Source: Poriferisodalis sp965198245
GTDB lineage: Bacteria > Actinomycetota > Acidimicrobiia > Acidimicrobiales > Poriferisodalaceae
NCBI RefSeq assembly: GCF_965198245.1
Contig: NZ_OZ240249.1
Span: 2,418,001 to 2,482,000 of the forward strand
Length of the DNA: 64,000 nucleotides
Direction of reading: 5' to 3'
The notes under the pieces were generated by a model. That model ran no database searches and was not told the origin of the DNA. It was given only the letters and a program-made list of their open reading frames with translations. This document shows, piece after piece, positions 35,117 to 44,485 of this stretch. Position numbers and translations under genes: made by a program. Numbering within the stretch: position 1 is the stretch's first letter; the number at the start of each line of letters is the position of its first letter.

Positions 35117-35264
35117 ATGAATAGTTGTCACGCACTGCTGGGCGCCTCGACCGGGACAGCGCGGGGGTCTTCCATCCGGTTCCTTGGCCCCTGGATCGAT
35201 CGCCGCGCTCGGTACCCCCCCCCCCCCGCACTTATGGACGGTGTCGGCAGGCCGAGGGTAGGTC
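35117..35264 (+). promoter_or_regulatory. leader region with C13 tract upstream of secreted protein A
   Basis: A short ORF starts at ATG 35117 (MNSCHALLGAST), runs into 13 consecutive C (35215-35227) and, at this tract length, reads on out of frame past the GTG start of the secreted-protein gene. With one C fewer it would hit a TAG at 35259-35261, just 3 nt before that GTG. The same layout exists upstream of protein A'. Slippage could toggle termination-coupled re-initiation. Confidence 0.6.
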
Positions 35265-38200
35265 GTGACCGGCTCGCGGCGCCCGGCGCCGCTGTCCATC
35301 CTGCTCATCGCTGCGGCGGTGCTGGCCGCCCTGATCGTCCCGGGAGCAACGGCCCAAGCCCAGGCCCAAAACGAGCGCACGCCACCCTCCAACCTCGTGG
35401 CCCGCTTGGTGCAAGGCGGGGTGGAACTCACATGGGACCGGCCCGCCCAAAATGACGAATCCGTGGACGGCTATGAGATCCTGCGCCGCCGACCCAACCG
35501 GGGCGAACAGACGCTCACGACACTGATGCCCGACACCGCCACCACCGACACCGCATACTTCGACACCACCGCCACCGAACCCGGAGTGCGCTACAACTAC
35601 CGCGTCAAGGCAATCAGAAACGGAGTGACCAGCCGCCCCTCCAACACCGCCACAGTGCTGGTACTGCTGTCTGCACCAACCACACGACTCGTCAGCAACA
35701 CCAGCCAGCCCGAATCGCACACCGCCACCGCAAGCATCACCCAGCAGTACGCGATGGGGTTTCGGCTGGGCAGTCACGGTCAGGGCTACGCAGTCTCTGG
35801 TGTGTCGATTGGGTTGGCTGCTGTGCCGTCTGGTTTGAGCGTGTCGTTGTGGGTCGGTGGCGTTGATGGGAATCTTGATGGCAGCGGGGCTCCCCAGCGT
35901 GAGCTGTTCGAGTTCGACAACCCGGGCTCCTTCAGGGTCGGCCTGAACAGGTTCGCGGCGCCTGAGGGGGCGTTCGCGTATCCGGGTGTCAGTTATTTCG
36001 TGGTGCTGTCGGGTTTCGGGTCGTCGCTGTCGGTCACAGAGACGACATCAGGTGATGAGGATCCCGGCGGCGAGCCGGGTGCTGTCGTGTTGAACGGGGC
36101 GCGGGTCCGTGATGTGGGCTCGACGGGGCAGTGGGACAGCTTCTCGGCGCGCAGCGGTGCGCTGCGGATGGTTGTGGAGGGCTCGCGGCGCGGCCGCGGC
36201 ATCTTGGCCTCGGCGTTGGCACCAGCGGTGTTCGACGATCAGGAGATCATCTCAACGGGCGATGACTGCTGTTTTGAGATGAGGGTCGGGCCGGCGGACC
36301 GCTACCTGCTCCGCAATGTCTCTGTGGCGGCGGACTCCGCAGGCACCGGTTACACCACTACTGATCCGGACCTCATTGCTCTGGGCGGTGTCCATACCGG
36401 CAAGGACAGCGGGTTCCCCGGCATCCCGTTCAATTTTCAGACCGCGTCTGGCACGACGCTGTTCACCCTGCCCGTTGCGTCTGCCCGGGGAGACCTGACA
36501 ACTGGCCCGGCTCGCCTGACCGGTCCGCCTGGCATATCTGAATGGTCGTTCCCGCAAGGCGCGACCGTGGCCGGCAACGCGACATACGTCTTCGACATGA
36601 CCATCGACTCCATAGCCGGCGACGTGCAGGGCTCATCGCGGGGAGGCGTCGTGCTGGGCCGCGTTCTTTGCGCCGCAGCATCCAACTACACCGACGCTCC
36701 CTCGGCGCCGGGCGTGACCTTCTCAAGCCACGGCGACGTCATATGCGACACGCCGTCGATGGCTGTGGACGGGGAGCCGCTCGTCGCGATGGTGTCGAAC
36801 CTCGACCAGGACAACGACAGCTATGCCACCGCCAACTCCACCAATAGTGTGATATCGCAGGGCTTTTCGACCGGACCCGGCACCTACGGGTACCGGTTCC
36901 AGGGCATCGGCGTGGACGTCGAGGGCTCCGAGGACTCCAACAGCGACCCGCAGATACCCGACGGGCCGTCGTCGGTGTCAGTCGCCGTGCACGCCGCCAA
37001 ATCGGACGGCAAACCGGGCGACAAGCTGTTCGACCTGGTCAGCCCCGACCACTACGCAGCCGGCCAGCTCGCGTTCTTCGAAGCACCGCCGGGAACGTAC
37101 CTGGATCCCGACACGTCCTATGTGATGGTCTGGACCAAGCTCAACGGCGAGGACCACCGGCTCGACCGCACCGCGAGCGACGACCAGGAGAACGACGACC
37201 CCAGAAGACTCAAAGGCTTCGCCGTGGCCAACACGTTCCACCTCGGCGGCTCCCTGACCAGCCTCACCGAGTCCACAGACAGCCACGCACTCAAAATCGC
37301 CGTCTACGGCGAAGCGGTCGACACTTCATTCTTGGCCGTGCCGCGACTGGAGAGCGACATCGAGATCCCCGACGGGCCGCGGTTGGTAAGCAATGTCGGC
37401 CAGTCGGCGTCCGGGGCGATTGTTGCTCAGCAGTACGCGATGGGGTTTCGGCTGGGCAGTCACGGTCAGGGCTACGCAGTCTCTGGTGTGTCGATTGGGT
37501 TGGCTGCTGTGCCGTCTGGTTTGAGCGTGTCGTTGTGGGTCGGTGGCGTTGATGGGAATCTTGATGGCAGCGGGGCTCCCCAGCGTGAGCTGTTCGAGTT
37601 CGACAACCCGGGCTCCTTCAGGGTCGGCCTGAACAGGTTCGCGGCGCCTGAGGGGGCGTTCGCGTATCCGGGTGTCAGTTATTTCGTGGTGCTGTCGGGT
37701 TTCGGGTCGTCGCTGTCGGTCACAGAGACGACATCAGGTGATGAGGATCCCGGCGGCGAGCCGGGTGCTGTCGTGTTGAACGGGGCGCGGGTCCGTGATG
37801 TGGGCTCGACGGGGCAGTGGGACAGCTTCTCGGCGCGCAGCGGTGCGCTGCGGATGGTTGTGGAGGGCTCGCGGCGCGGCCGCGGCATCTTGGCCTCGGC
37901 GTTGGCACCAGCGGTGTTCGACGATCAGGAGATCATCTCAACGGGCGATGACTGCTGTTTTGAGATGAGGGTCGGGCCGGCGGACCGCTACCTGCTCCGC
38001 AATGTCTCTGTGGCGGCGGACTCCGCAGGCACCGGTTACACCACTACTGATCCGGACCTCATTGCTCTGGGCGGTGTCCATACCGGCAAGGACAGCGGGT
38101 TCCCCGGCATCCCGTTCAATTTTCAGACCGCGTCTGGCACGACGCTGTTCACCCTGCCCGTTGCGTCTGCCCGGGGAGACCTGACAACTGGCCCGGCTCG

Positions 38201-39737
38201 CCTGACCGGTCCGCCTGGCATATCTGAATGGTCGTTCCCGCAAGGCGCGACCGTGGCCGGCAACGCGACATACGTCTTCGACATGACCATCGACTCCATA
38301 GCCGGCGACGTGCAGGGCTCATCGCGGGGAGGCGTCGTGCTGGGCCGCGTTCTTTGCGCCGCAGCATCCAACTACACCGACGCTCCCTCGGCGCCGGGCG
38401 TGACCTTCTCAAGCCACGGCGACGTCATATGCGACACGCCGTCGATGGCTGTGGACGGGGAGCCGCTCGTCGCGATGGTGTCGAACCTCGACCAGGACAA
38501 CGACAGCTATGCCACCGCCAACTCCACCAATAGTGTGATATCGCAGGGCTTTTCGACCGGACCCGGCACCTACGGGTACCGGTTCCAGGGCATCGGCGTG
38601 GACGTCGAGGGCTCCGAGGACTCCAACAGCGACCCGCAGATACCCGACGGGCCGTCGTCGGTGTCAGTCGCCGTGCACGCCGCCAAATCGGACGGCAAAC
38701 CGGGCGACAAGCTGTTCGACCTGGTCAGCCCCGACCACTACGCAGCCGGCCAGCTCGCGTTCTTCGAAGCACCGCCGGGAACGTACCTGGATCCCGACAC
38801 GTCCTATGTGATGGTCTGGACCAAGCTCAACGGCGAGGACCACCGGCTCGACCGCACCGCGAGCGACGACCAGGAGAACGACGACCCCAGAAGACTCAAA
38901 GGCTTCTCTTTGGCCAACACGTTCCACCTCGGCGGCTCCCTGACCAGCCTCACCGAGTCCACAGACAGCCACGCACTCAAAATCGCCGTCTACGGCGAAG
39001 CGGTCGAGGGCAGTTTTGTGGGCAGCGCCCGCTTTGTGAGCAGCGGTTACCAGGTGACCCCGGACTGGCTCCACACACCGCACGACGCCCGTGTCGGGGA
39101 CCAGTTCAGGGTGGTCTTCGTTACAGGCCACGCAATAGACGCCACGTCTGGGGACATCGCCGACTACGACGCCCTTGTCCAGATGGAAGCCAGAGGCGAG
39201 TCCACGCGCCCAGGAGTTGCCGCTGGGTACACCAATGAGGTCATTCAGAACGTCGCTTCGGAGTTCAAGGCGGTGGTCTGCACCGCCGCGATCGACGCGC
39301 GGACGCACACCGGGATGACCGACGCCTTAGGCGTGCCGATCCGCTGGCTGGACGGCGGCTGGGAGGATCACCCCACGCTGATCGCCAACTCCTACAACGA
39401 GTTCTTCGGCCCCCAGTGGCAAAACGAAGAGTGGGGCGCCTACGTCACCGGGAACTCCGCCTCCTTGTACGAGATCTCCTCGCACGAGGCGAACAAGGGC
39501 GACAAGATCCGGACCGGGATCTGGACCGGGTGCAACTCCACAGGAACGGCACATCAGATGTACTTCGTGGGTTCGCCCGATGGGTTGGCCACCTTGGGCA
39601 CGCCGGGAGATGTGAACACCAGCAATGCTCCGATTGGCCCCTCCGATTCCAGTAAGGGCGCGGTCGCCATTCTATTGAGCAAGTACCGGCCGCTCTACGC
39701 GATCTCGCCCGTCTTCACGGTCGTCCCCAAGAGGTGA
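35265..39737 (+). CDS. large secreted repeat protein A (FN3 plus repeated beta-modules)
   Basis: A 1,490-aa extracellular protein. GTG 35265 follows GAGGG and begins a clear signal peptide (MTGSRRPAPLSILLIAAAVL..., Ala-rich h-region, GATAQAQ cleavage). Residues about 30-125 are a fibronectin type III domain (VELTWDRPAQNDESVDGYEI; TATEPGVRYNYRVKAI). Then a 562-residue block occurs twice, each with LVSN-type beta-sandwich modules (YAMGFRLGSHGQGYAVSGVS; YVMVWTKLNGEDHR). The C-terminal 250 residues form another module (YQVTPDWLHTPHDARVGDQF; KAVVCTAAIDARTHTG; LYAISPVF). No sortase motif or C-terminal anchor is seen. It is probably surface or matrix protein; adhesion is inference. Confidence 0.88.
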   Translation: MTGSRRPAPLSILLIAAAVLAALIVPGATAQAQAQNERTPPSNLVARLVQGGVELTWDRPAQNDESVDGYEILRRRPNRGEQTLTTLMPDTATTDTAYFDTTATEPGVRYNYRVKAIRNGVTSRPSNTATVLVLLSAPTTRLVSNTSQPESHTATASITQQYAMGFRLGSHGQGYAVSGVSIGLAAVPSGLSVSLWVGGVDGNLDGSGAPQRELFEFDNPGSFRVGLNRFAAPEGAFAYPGVSYFVVLSGFGSSLSVTETTSGDEDPGGEPGAVVLNGARVRDVGSTGQWDSFSARSGALRMVVEGSRRGRGILASALAPAVFDDQEIISTGDDCCFEMRVGPADRYLLRNVSVAADSAGTGYTTTDPDLIALGGVHTGKDSGFPGIPFNFQTASGTTLFTLPVASARGDLTTGPARLTGPPGISEWSFPQGATVAGNATYVFDMTIDSIAGDVQGSSRGGVVLGRVLCAAASNYTDAPSAPGVTFSSHGDVICDTPSMAVDGEPLVAMVSNLDQDNDSYATANSTNSVISQGFSTGPGTYGYRFQGIGVDVEGSEDSNSDPQIPDGPSSVSVAVHAAKSDGKPGDKLFDLVSPDHYAAGQLAFFEAPPGTYLDPDTSYVMVWTKLNGEDHRLDRTASDDQENDDPRRLKGFAVANTFHLGGSLTSLTESTDSHALKIAVYGEAVDTSFLAVPRLESDIEIPDGPRLVSNVGQSASGAIVAQQYAMGFRLGSHGQGYAVSGVSIGLAAVPSGLSVSLWVGGVDGNLDGSGAPQRELFEFDNPGSFRVGLNRFAAPEGAFAYPGVSYFVVLSGFGSSLSVTETTSGDEDPGGEPGAVVLNGARVRDVGSTGQWDSFSARSGALRMVVEGSRRGRGILASALAPAVFDDQEIISTGDDCCFEMRVGPADRYLLRNVSVAADSAGTGYTTTDPDLIALGGVHTGKDSGFPGIPFNFQTASGTTLFTLPVASARGDLTTGPARLTGPPGISEWSFPQGATVAGNATYVFDMTIDSIAGDVQGSSRGGVVLGRVLCAAASNYTDAPSAPGVTFSSHGDVICDTPSMAVDGEPLVAMVSNLDQDNDSYATANSTNSVISQGFSTGPGTYGYRFQGIGVDVEGSEDSNSDPQIPDGPSSVSVAVHAAKSDGKPGDKLFDLVSPDHYAAGQLAFFEAPPGTYLDPDTSYVMVWTKLNGEDHRLDRTASDDQENDDPRRLKGFSLANTFHLGGSLTSLTESTDSHALKIAVYGEAVEGSFVGSARFVSSGYQVTPDWLHTPHDARVGDQFRVVFVTGHAIDATSGDIADYDALVQMEARGESTRPGVAAGYTNEVIQNVASEFKAVVCTAAIDARTHTGMTDALGVPIRWLDGGWEDHPTLIANSYNEFFGPQWQNEEWGAYVTGNSASLYEISSHEANKGDKIRTGIWTGCNSTGTAHQMYFVGSPDGLATLGTPGDVNTSNAPIGPSDSSKGAVAILLSKYRPLYAISPVFTVVPKR
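35742..39007. repeat. 1,686-bp period internal duplication in protein A
   Basis: 35742-37321 and 37428-39007 (about 1,580 bp each) look almost identical at DNA level, with one cluster of three changes seen (gccgtg versus tctttg near 37220/38906). A diverged 106-bp linker separates them. The period is 562 codons. Such identity points to very recent duplication or gene conversion and could also mislead assembly. Confidence 0.9.
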
Positions 39738-39822
39738 CCCGGCTCGTCAGCCTTGCCGCGCAACCGACCTTGCGAAATCCGCGAGAAACCCTTCCCCAAA
39801 GGACGATGTGATGACATCAAAG
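39738..39822 (+). other. duplication breakpoint: truncated copy of the gene C leader
   Basis: The 3' flank of gene A (gcaaccgaccttgcga..., ccccaaaggacgatgtgatgacatcaaag) matches the flank after gene A' that leads into gene C at 44413-44495. After the first codons (ATG ACA TCA AAG at 39811) the sequence switches to the 5' flank of gene A' (tggaccggctcatggg), which matches 35060 onward. So the ancestral unit [5' flank, A, spacer] was tandemly duplicated with the joint inside the start of gene C. Confidence 0.8.
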
Positions 39823-39881
39823 ACTGGTGGACCGGCTCATGGGCACCCGTCATGGGTGCTATGGGCTACCCTCAGATTTTC

Positions 39882-40029
39882 ATGAATAAGCATCACGCAA
39901 TGTTGGGTGCGTCGACCCAGACAGCGCAGGGGTCCTCCATCGAGTTCTCGGGGCCTGGATCGATCGCCGCGCCCGATACCCCCCCCCCCCCCCCAGATAT
40001 GGCGAGTGTCCGCAGGCCGAGGGTAGGCC
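39882..40029 (+). promoter_or_regulatory. leader region with C16 tract upstream of secreted protein A'
   Basis: This is the counterpart of the leader of gene A. A short ORF from ATG 39882 (MNKHHAMLGAST) enters 16 C (39979-39994). The tract is 3 longer than in gene A, so the frame relation is the same, and a TAG again precedes the GTG start (40030) by 3 nt. Conservation of the whole layout in both copies argues against chance. Confidence 0.6.
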
Positions 40030-43000
40030 GTGACCGGCTCGCGGCGCCTGGCGCCGCTGTCCATCCTGCTCATCGCTGCGGCGGTGCTGGCCGCTTTGAT
40101 CGTCCCGGGAGCAACGGCCCAAGCCCAGTCCCAAAACGAGCGCACGCCACCCTCCAACCTTGCGGCCCGCTTGGTGCGAGGCGGGGTGGAACTCACATGG
40201 GACCGGCCCGCCCAAAATGACGAATCCGTAGACGGCTATGAGATCCTGCGCCGCCGACCCAACCAGGGCGAACAGACGCTCACGACACTGGTGTCCGACA
40301 CCGCCACCACCGACACCACGTACTTCGACACCACCGCCACCGAACCCGGAGTCCGCTACAACTACCAGGTCAAGGCAATCAGAAACGGCGTGACCAGCCG
40401 CCCGTCCAACACCGCCACAGTGCTGGTGCTGCTGTCCGCACCAACCACACGACTGGTGAGCAATGTCGGCCAGCCGCGCTCGGCCACCGCAAGTATCACC
40501 CAGCAGTACGCCTTGGGGTTCAGGCTGGGCACCCACGGCCAGGGCTATGAGATCTCGAGCGTGTCGATCGATTTGGCTGCCGTGCCGTCTGATCTGGCGG
40601 TGTCGCTGTGGGTCGGCGGCCCTGACGGGATGACCGTTGTTGACGGCACTTCGGATGTGCAGCGCGAGCTGTTCGAGTTCGACAACCCGGCCTCGTTCAA
40701 GGCCGGCCTGAACAAGTTCACCGCTCCTGAGGGAGCGTTCGCGTACCCGAATGTCAACTACTTCATCGTGCTGTCGGGTTTCGGCTCCTCGCTGTCGATC
40801 AAGCAGACCGCATCAGACCACGAGGACCCCGGCGTCGAGCCCGGAGCCATCCTGTTCAACAGTGCGGTGGTCCGAGCGCTGGGTTCGACCGGACGCTGGG
40901 ACAGTCCCGCGACGCGCGGCAGCGTGCTGCGCTTGGCCCTGGAGGGCTCGAAGCGCGACCGCGGCATCCTGGCTGCGAACTTCACGGGCGCCGCGGGCGG
41001 CCAGGAGATCATCTCAGTCGGCGATGACTGCTGCTTTGAGATGGCGGTCGGATCAGCGGACCGCTACCTCATCCGGGGTGTCTCTGTGCCGGGGGACGAC
41101 ACAACCGTTAAGGGCGGCTTCTTCGGCATCCCGTTCCAGATGCGGAACAGCAGCTCGGACGACACGCTGTTCACCCTGCCCTATGCATCCGCCCAAGGAA
41201 GCCTGGTGGACGGCCCGCTGCGCCTGACTTCCCCGGCAGGCATGTCTGACTGGACGGCGCCCCAAGGCGCAACCGTGGCCGGCAACCAGACATACGTCCT
41301 CCACATGAACATCCGCAGCATCGAGGGAGACACCCTGGCTACTACGAGGGGAGGCGTCGTCTTGTCCCGCATAGGTTGCTCCGACATTGTCAGATACACG
41401 GACACTCCGTCGGCGCCGGGCGTGACCCTCTCAGATCATGGCGACATCGCCTGCCCCACGCCGCAGATGGCCGTGGACGGGGAACCGCTCCACGCGATGG
41501 TGGCGAACCTCCGTCAGGCCGACGACGGCTATGTCACCGCCAAAGCCACCGGTGACGTGGTGGTGTCGCAGGGCTTTTCGACCGGGCCCAGGGCGTACGG
41601 CTACCGGTTGCAGGGCATCGGCGTCAACGTCGAAGGCTCCGACGACACGAGCAACAACCCGCAGATACCCGACGGACCGTCGTCGGTGTCGGTAGCCGTG
41701 CACGCCGACTCCGGCGGCAAGCCCGGCGCCAAGCTGTTCGACCTCGTCAGCCCCGACGGATACGCGGCGGGCGACATCAGCTTCTTCGAAGCACCGACGG
41801 GAACAACGCTGGCGCCGGACACCTCTTACGTGATGGTCTGGACCTACCGCAACGGCGAGGAGCACCGCCTCCAGCGGACCCTGGGCGACGACGAGGACGG
41901 ACGCGGGACGCTCGACGGCTTCACCATGGCGAACGCCTTCTATCACGGTGCCGATCTGAACAACCTGACCAAATCCTCAGACGACCACGCACTGGAAATC
42001 GCCGTCTACGGCGAAGCCATCGACGCTGCGTTCTTGGCCCAGCCGCGGCCGGTCAGCGACATCGAGGTCCCCGACGGACCGCTGCTGGTGAGCAATGTCG
42101 GCCAGTCGCGCTCGGCCACCGCAAGCATCACCCAGCAGTACGCCTTGGGGTTCCGGCTGGGCAGCCACGGCCAGGGCTATGAGATCTCTGGTGTGTCGGT
42201 CGATTTGGCGGCGGTGCCGTCGTCTGGTCTGACGGTGTCGTTGTGGAGCGGCGGCCCTCCTGGGACGACTATCAACGCTTCGAGGGCGCAACGCAAGCTG
42301 TTCGAGTTCGACAACCCGGGCTCCTTCGAGGTCGGCCTGAACAGGTTCACGGCGCCCGCAGGGGCTTTCGCGTACCCAAATGTCAACTACTTCATCGTGC
42401 TGTCGGGTTTCGGCTCCTCGCTGTCGATCACAGAGACCGCATCAGACGACGAGGACCCCGGCGGCGAGCCCGACGCCGTGCTGTTCGACAATGCGGTGGT
42501 CCGAGCGCTGGGCTCGACCGGACGCTGGGACAGCCCCTCGACGCGCAGCGGCGGCCGTGTGCTGCGCCTGGCCCTCGAGGGCTCGAGGCGGGGCCGCGGC
42601 ATCCTGGCTGCGAACTTCACGGGCGCCACGGGCACCAACTTTGAACAGGTCTCGGTGGGCGATGACTGCTGCTTCGATATCGCGGTCGGATCAGCGGACC
42701 GCTACCTCATTCGCGGCGTTACTGTGGCGGCGGACGACACAACCCCTCTAGGCGGCTTCTTCGGCCTCGAGTTCGAGCTGCAGAACAGCTCGGACGAGAC
42801 GCTGTTCACCCTGCCCTATGCCTCTGCCCAAGGAGCCTTGGCAGAGGCCCCATTGCACCTGACTGCCCCCCCAGGGCTCAATGATTGGACGGCGCCCCAA
42901 GGCGCGACCGTGGCCGGCAGCAAGTCATACACCTTCCACATGAACATCCGGAGCATCACTGGGGACACCGTGGCTCACACGAGGGGAGGCATCACTGTGG

Positions 43001-44412
43001 GCCGCGTATATTGCTCCGAATTAGCCAACTACACGGACACTCCGTCGGTGCCGGGCGTGACCCTCGCAGCTCATGGCGACCTCGCCTGCACCACGCCGTC
43101 GATGGCTGTGGACGGGGAGCCGCTTGTCGCGATGGTGGCGAACCTCGACCAGGACAACGACAGCTACGCCACCGCCACGTCCACCAACGACGTGATATCG
43201 CAGGGCTTTGAAACCGGACCCAGCGCGTACGGGTACCGGTTGCAGGGCATCGGCGTCGACGTCGAGGGCTCCGACGACTCCGACAGCGACCCGCAGATAC
43301 CCGACGGACCCTCGTCGGTGTCGGTGGCCGTGCACGCCGCCAAATCGGACGGCAAGCCCGGCGTCAAGCTGTTCGACCTGGTCAGCCCCGGCCATTACGC
43401 AGCCGGCGAGCTGGCGTTCTTCGAAGCACCGCCGGGGACGAGGCTGGACCCCGACACGTCCTATGTGATGGTGTGGACCAAGCTCAACGGCGAGGACCAC
43501 CGGCTGTGGCGGACCTTGAGCGACGACGAGGAGGACGACCCCAGAAGGCTCAATGGCTTCGCCGTGGCAGACGTGTTCTACCGCGGCAGCTCCCTGACCA
43601 GCCTGACCGCGTCCGCCAGCAGCCACGTACTCGAGATCGCCGTCTACGGCGAAGCGGTTGAGGGCAGCTTCGTGGGCAGTGCCCGCTTCGTGGGCGGCGG
43701 TTACCAGGTGACCCCGGACTGGCTGCACACACCGCACGACGCCCGTGTCGGGGACCAGTTCAGGGTGGTGTTCGTCACACACCACGCAACGGACGCCAGG
43801 TCCGGGGACATAGAGGAATACAACGAACTTGTCCAATTCGAAGCCTCTGGCCGCAGCAAGCGGGATGAGACATTGGGGCCGTTCACCGATCCGGTGATAC
43901 GCAGCGTCGCTTCGCAGTTCAAGGCGGTGGTGTGCACCGCTGCGGTCGACGCGCGGACCAACACCGGAATGACGGACGCCTTGGGCGTGACGATCCGCTG
44001 GCTGGACGGCGGCTGGGAGGATCGCCCCACGCTGATCGCCAACTCTTATGACCAGTTCTACGGCGGCGTGTGGGTCAACAGCGACTCTGGTGCCTACGTC
44101 ACCGGGAACACCGCCTACTTCGACCCGGGCGACGACCCGGGCGATGACACGAGCCACACGATCTGGACCGGGTGCGACGCCAAAGGCGCCGCGCATCCGG
44201 AACTCCCGATGGGCACGAACTCGCCCATGGAGATGGTCGCCGTCGGCACACCGAACGATCCCGAACCCAACAACGCCCCCCTGGGTGCCGTCGACGTGAG
44301 TTCCGGATACGTGGCGCGCCCTTACTTCTTCACCATCGCCGGCGTAACGCGGGAGACGCTGCTGTCGCTCTACGCGATCTCGCCCGTCTTCACGATCGTC
44401 CCCGAGAGATGA
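40030..44412 (+). CDS. large secreted repeat protein A' (paralogue of A)
   Basis: A 1,460-aa paralogue of the upstream protein with the same plan: signal peptide (MTGSRRLAPLSILLIAAAVL...), FN3 domain at about residues 30-125, two related blocks (QYALGFRLGTHGQGYEISSVS and QYALGFRLGSHGQGYEISGVS), then the C-terminal module (YQVTPDWLHTPHDARVGDQF; AVVCTAAVDARTNTGMTDALG; LYAISPVF). Its two internal blocks have diverged, unlike those of A. GTG 40030 follows GAGGG. It is the older partner of the tandem pair. Function in adhesion, matrix or host contact is inference; no enzyme motif is seen. Confidence 0.87.
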   Translation: MTGSRRLAPLSILLIAAAVLAALIVPGATAQAQSQNERTPPSNLAARLVRGGVELTWDRPAQNDESVDGYEILRRRPNQGEQTLTTLVSDTATTDTTYFDTTATEPGVRYNYQVKAIRNGVTSRPSNTATVLVLLSAPTTRLVSNVGQPRSATASITQQYALGFRLGTHGQGYEISSVSIDLAAVPSDLAVSLWVGGPDGMTVVDGTSDVQRELFEFDNPASFKAGLNKFTAPEGAFAYPNVNYFIVLSGFGSSLSIKQTASDHEDPGVEPGAILFNSAVVRALGSTGRWDSPATRGSVLRLALEGSKRDRGILAANFTGAAGGQEIISVGDDCCFEMAVGSADRYLIRGVSVPGDDTTVKGGFFGIPFQMRNSSSDDTLFTLPYASAQGSLVDGPLRLTSPAGMSDWTAPQGATVAGNQTYVLHMNIRSIEGDTLATTRGGVVLSRIGCSDIVRYTDTPSAPGVTLSDHGDIACPTPQMAVDGEPLHAMVANLRQADDGYVTAKATGDVVVSQGFSTGPRAYGYRLQGIGVNVEGSDDTSNNPQIPDGPSSVSVAVHADSGGKPGAKLFDLVSPDGYAAGDISFFEAPTGTTLAPDTSYVMVWTYRNGEEHRLQRTLGDDEDGRGTLDGFTMANAFYHGADLNNLTKSSDDHALEIAVYGEAIDAAFLAQPRPVSDIEVPDGPLLVSNVGQSRSATASITQQYALGFRLGSHGQGYEISGVSVDLAAVPSSGLTVSLWSGGPPGTTINASRAQRKLFEFDNPGSFEVGLNRFTAPAGAFAYPNVNYFIVLSGFGSSLSITETASDDEDPGGEPDAVLFDNAVVRALGSTGRWDSPSTRSGGRVLRLALEGSRRGRGILAANFTGATGTNFEQVSVGDDCCFDIAVGSADRYLIRGVTVAADDTTPLGGFFGLEFELQNSSDETLFTLPYASAQGALAEAPLHLTAPPGLNDWTAPQGATVAGSKSYTFHMNIRSITGDTVAHTRGGITVGRVYCSELANYTDTPSVPGVTLAAHGDLACTTPSMAVDGEPLVAMVANLDQDNDSYATATSTNDVISQGFETGPSAYGYRLQGIGVDVEGSDDSDSDPQIPDGPSSVSVAVHAAKSDGKPGVKLFDLVSPGHYAAGELAFFEAPPGTRLDPDTSYVMVWTKLNGEDHRLWRTLSDDEEDDPRRLNGFAVADVFYRGSSLTSLTASASSHVLEIAVYGEAVEGSFVGSARFVGGGYQVTPDWLHTPHDARVGDQFRVVFVTHHATDARSGDIEEYNELVQFEASGRSKRDETLGPFTDPVIRSVASQFKAVVCTAAVDARTNTGMTDALGVTIRWLDGGWEDRPTLIANSYDQFYGGVWVNSDSGAYVTGNTAYFDPGDDPGDDTSHTIWTGCDAKGAAHPELPMGTNSPMEMVAVGTPNDPEPNNAPLGAVDVSSGYVARPYFFTIAGVTRETLLSLYAISPVFTIVPER

Positions 44413-44485
44413 GCTGGATCGCCGGCGTTACCACGCAACCGACCTTGCGAGGTCCTCGAGAAACCCTCCCCCAAAGGACGATGTG

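Noticed and set aside
35117..35455. A 112-aa protein-coding gene overlapping the start of secreted protein A
   Set aside because: Beyond the poly-C tract it is an out-of-frame reading of the secreted protein's signal peptide; I keep it only as a leader ORF.
35215..39994. Poly-C tracts as simple sequencing errors
   Set aside because: Homopolymer error cannot be excluded for exact length, but two independent tracts of 13 and 16 C in homologous leaders are unlikely to be artefacts.
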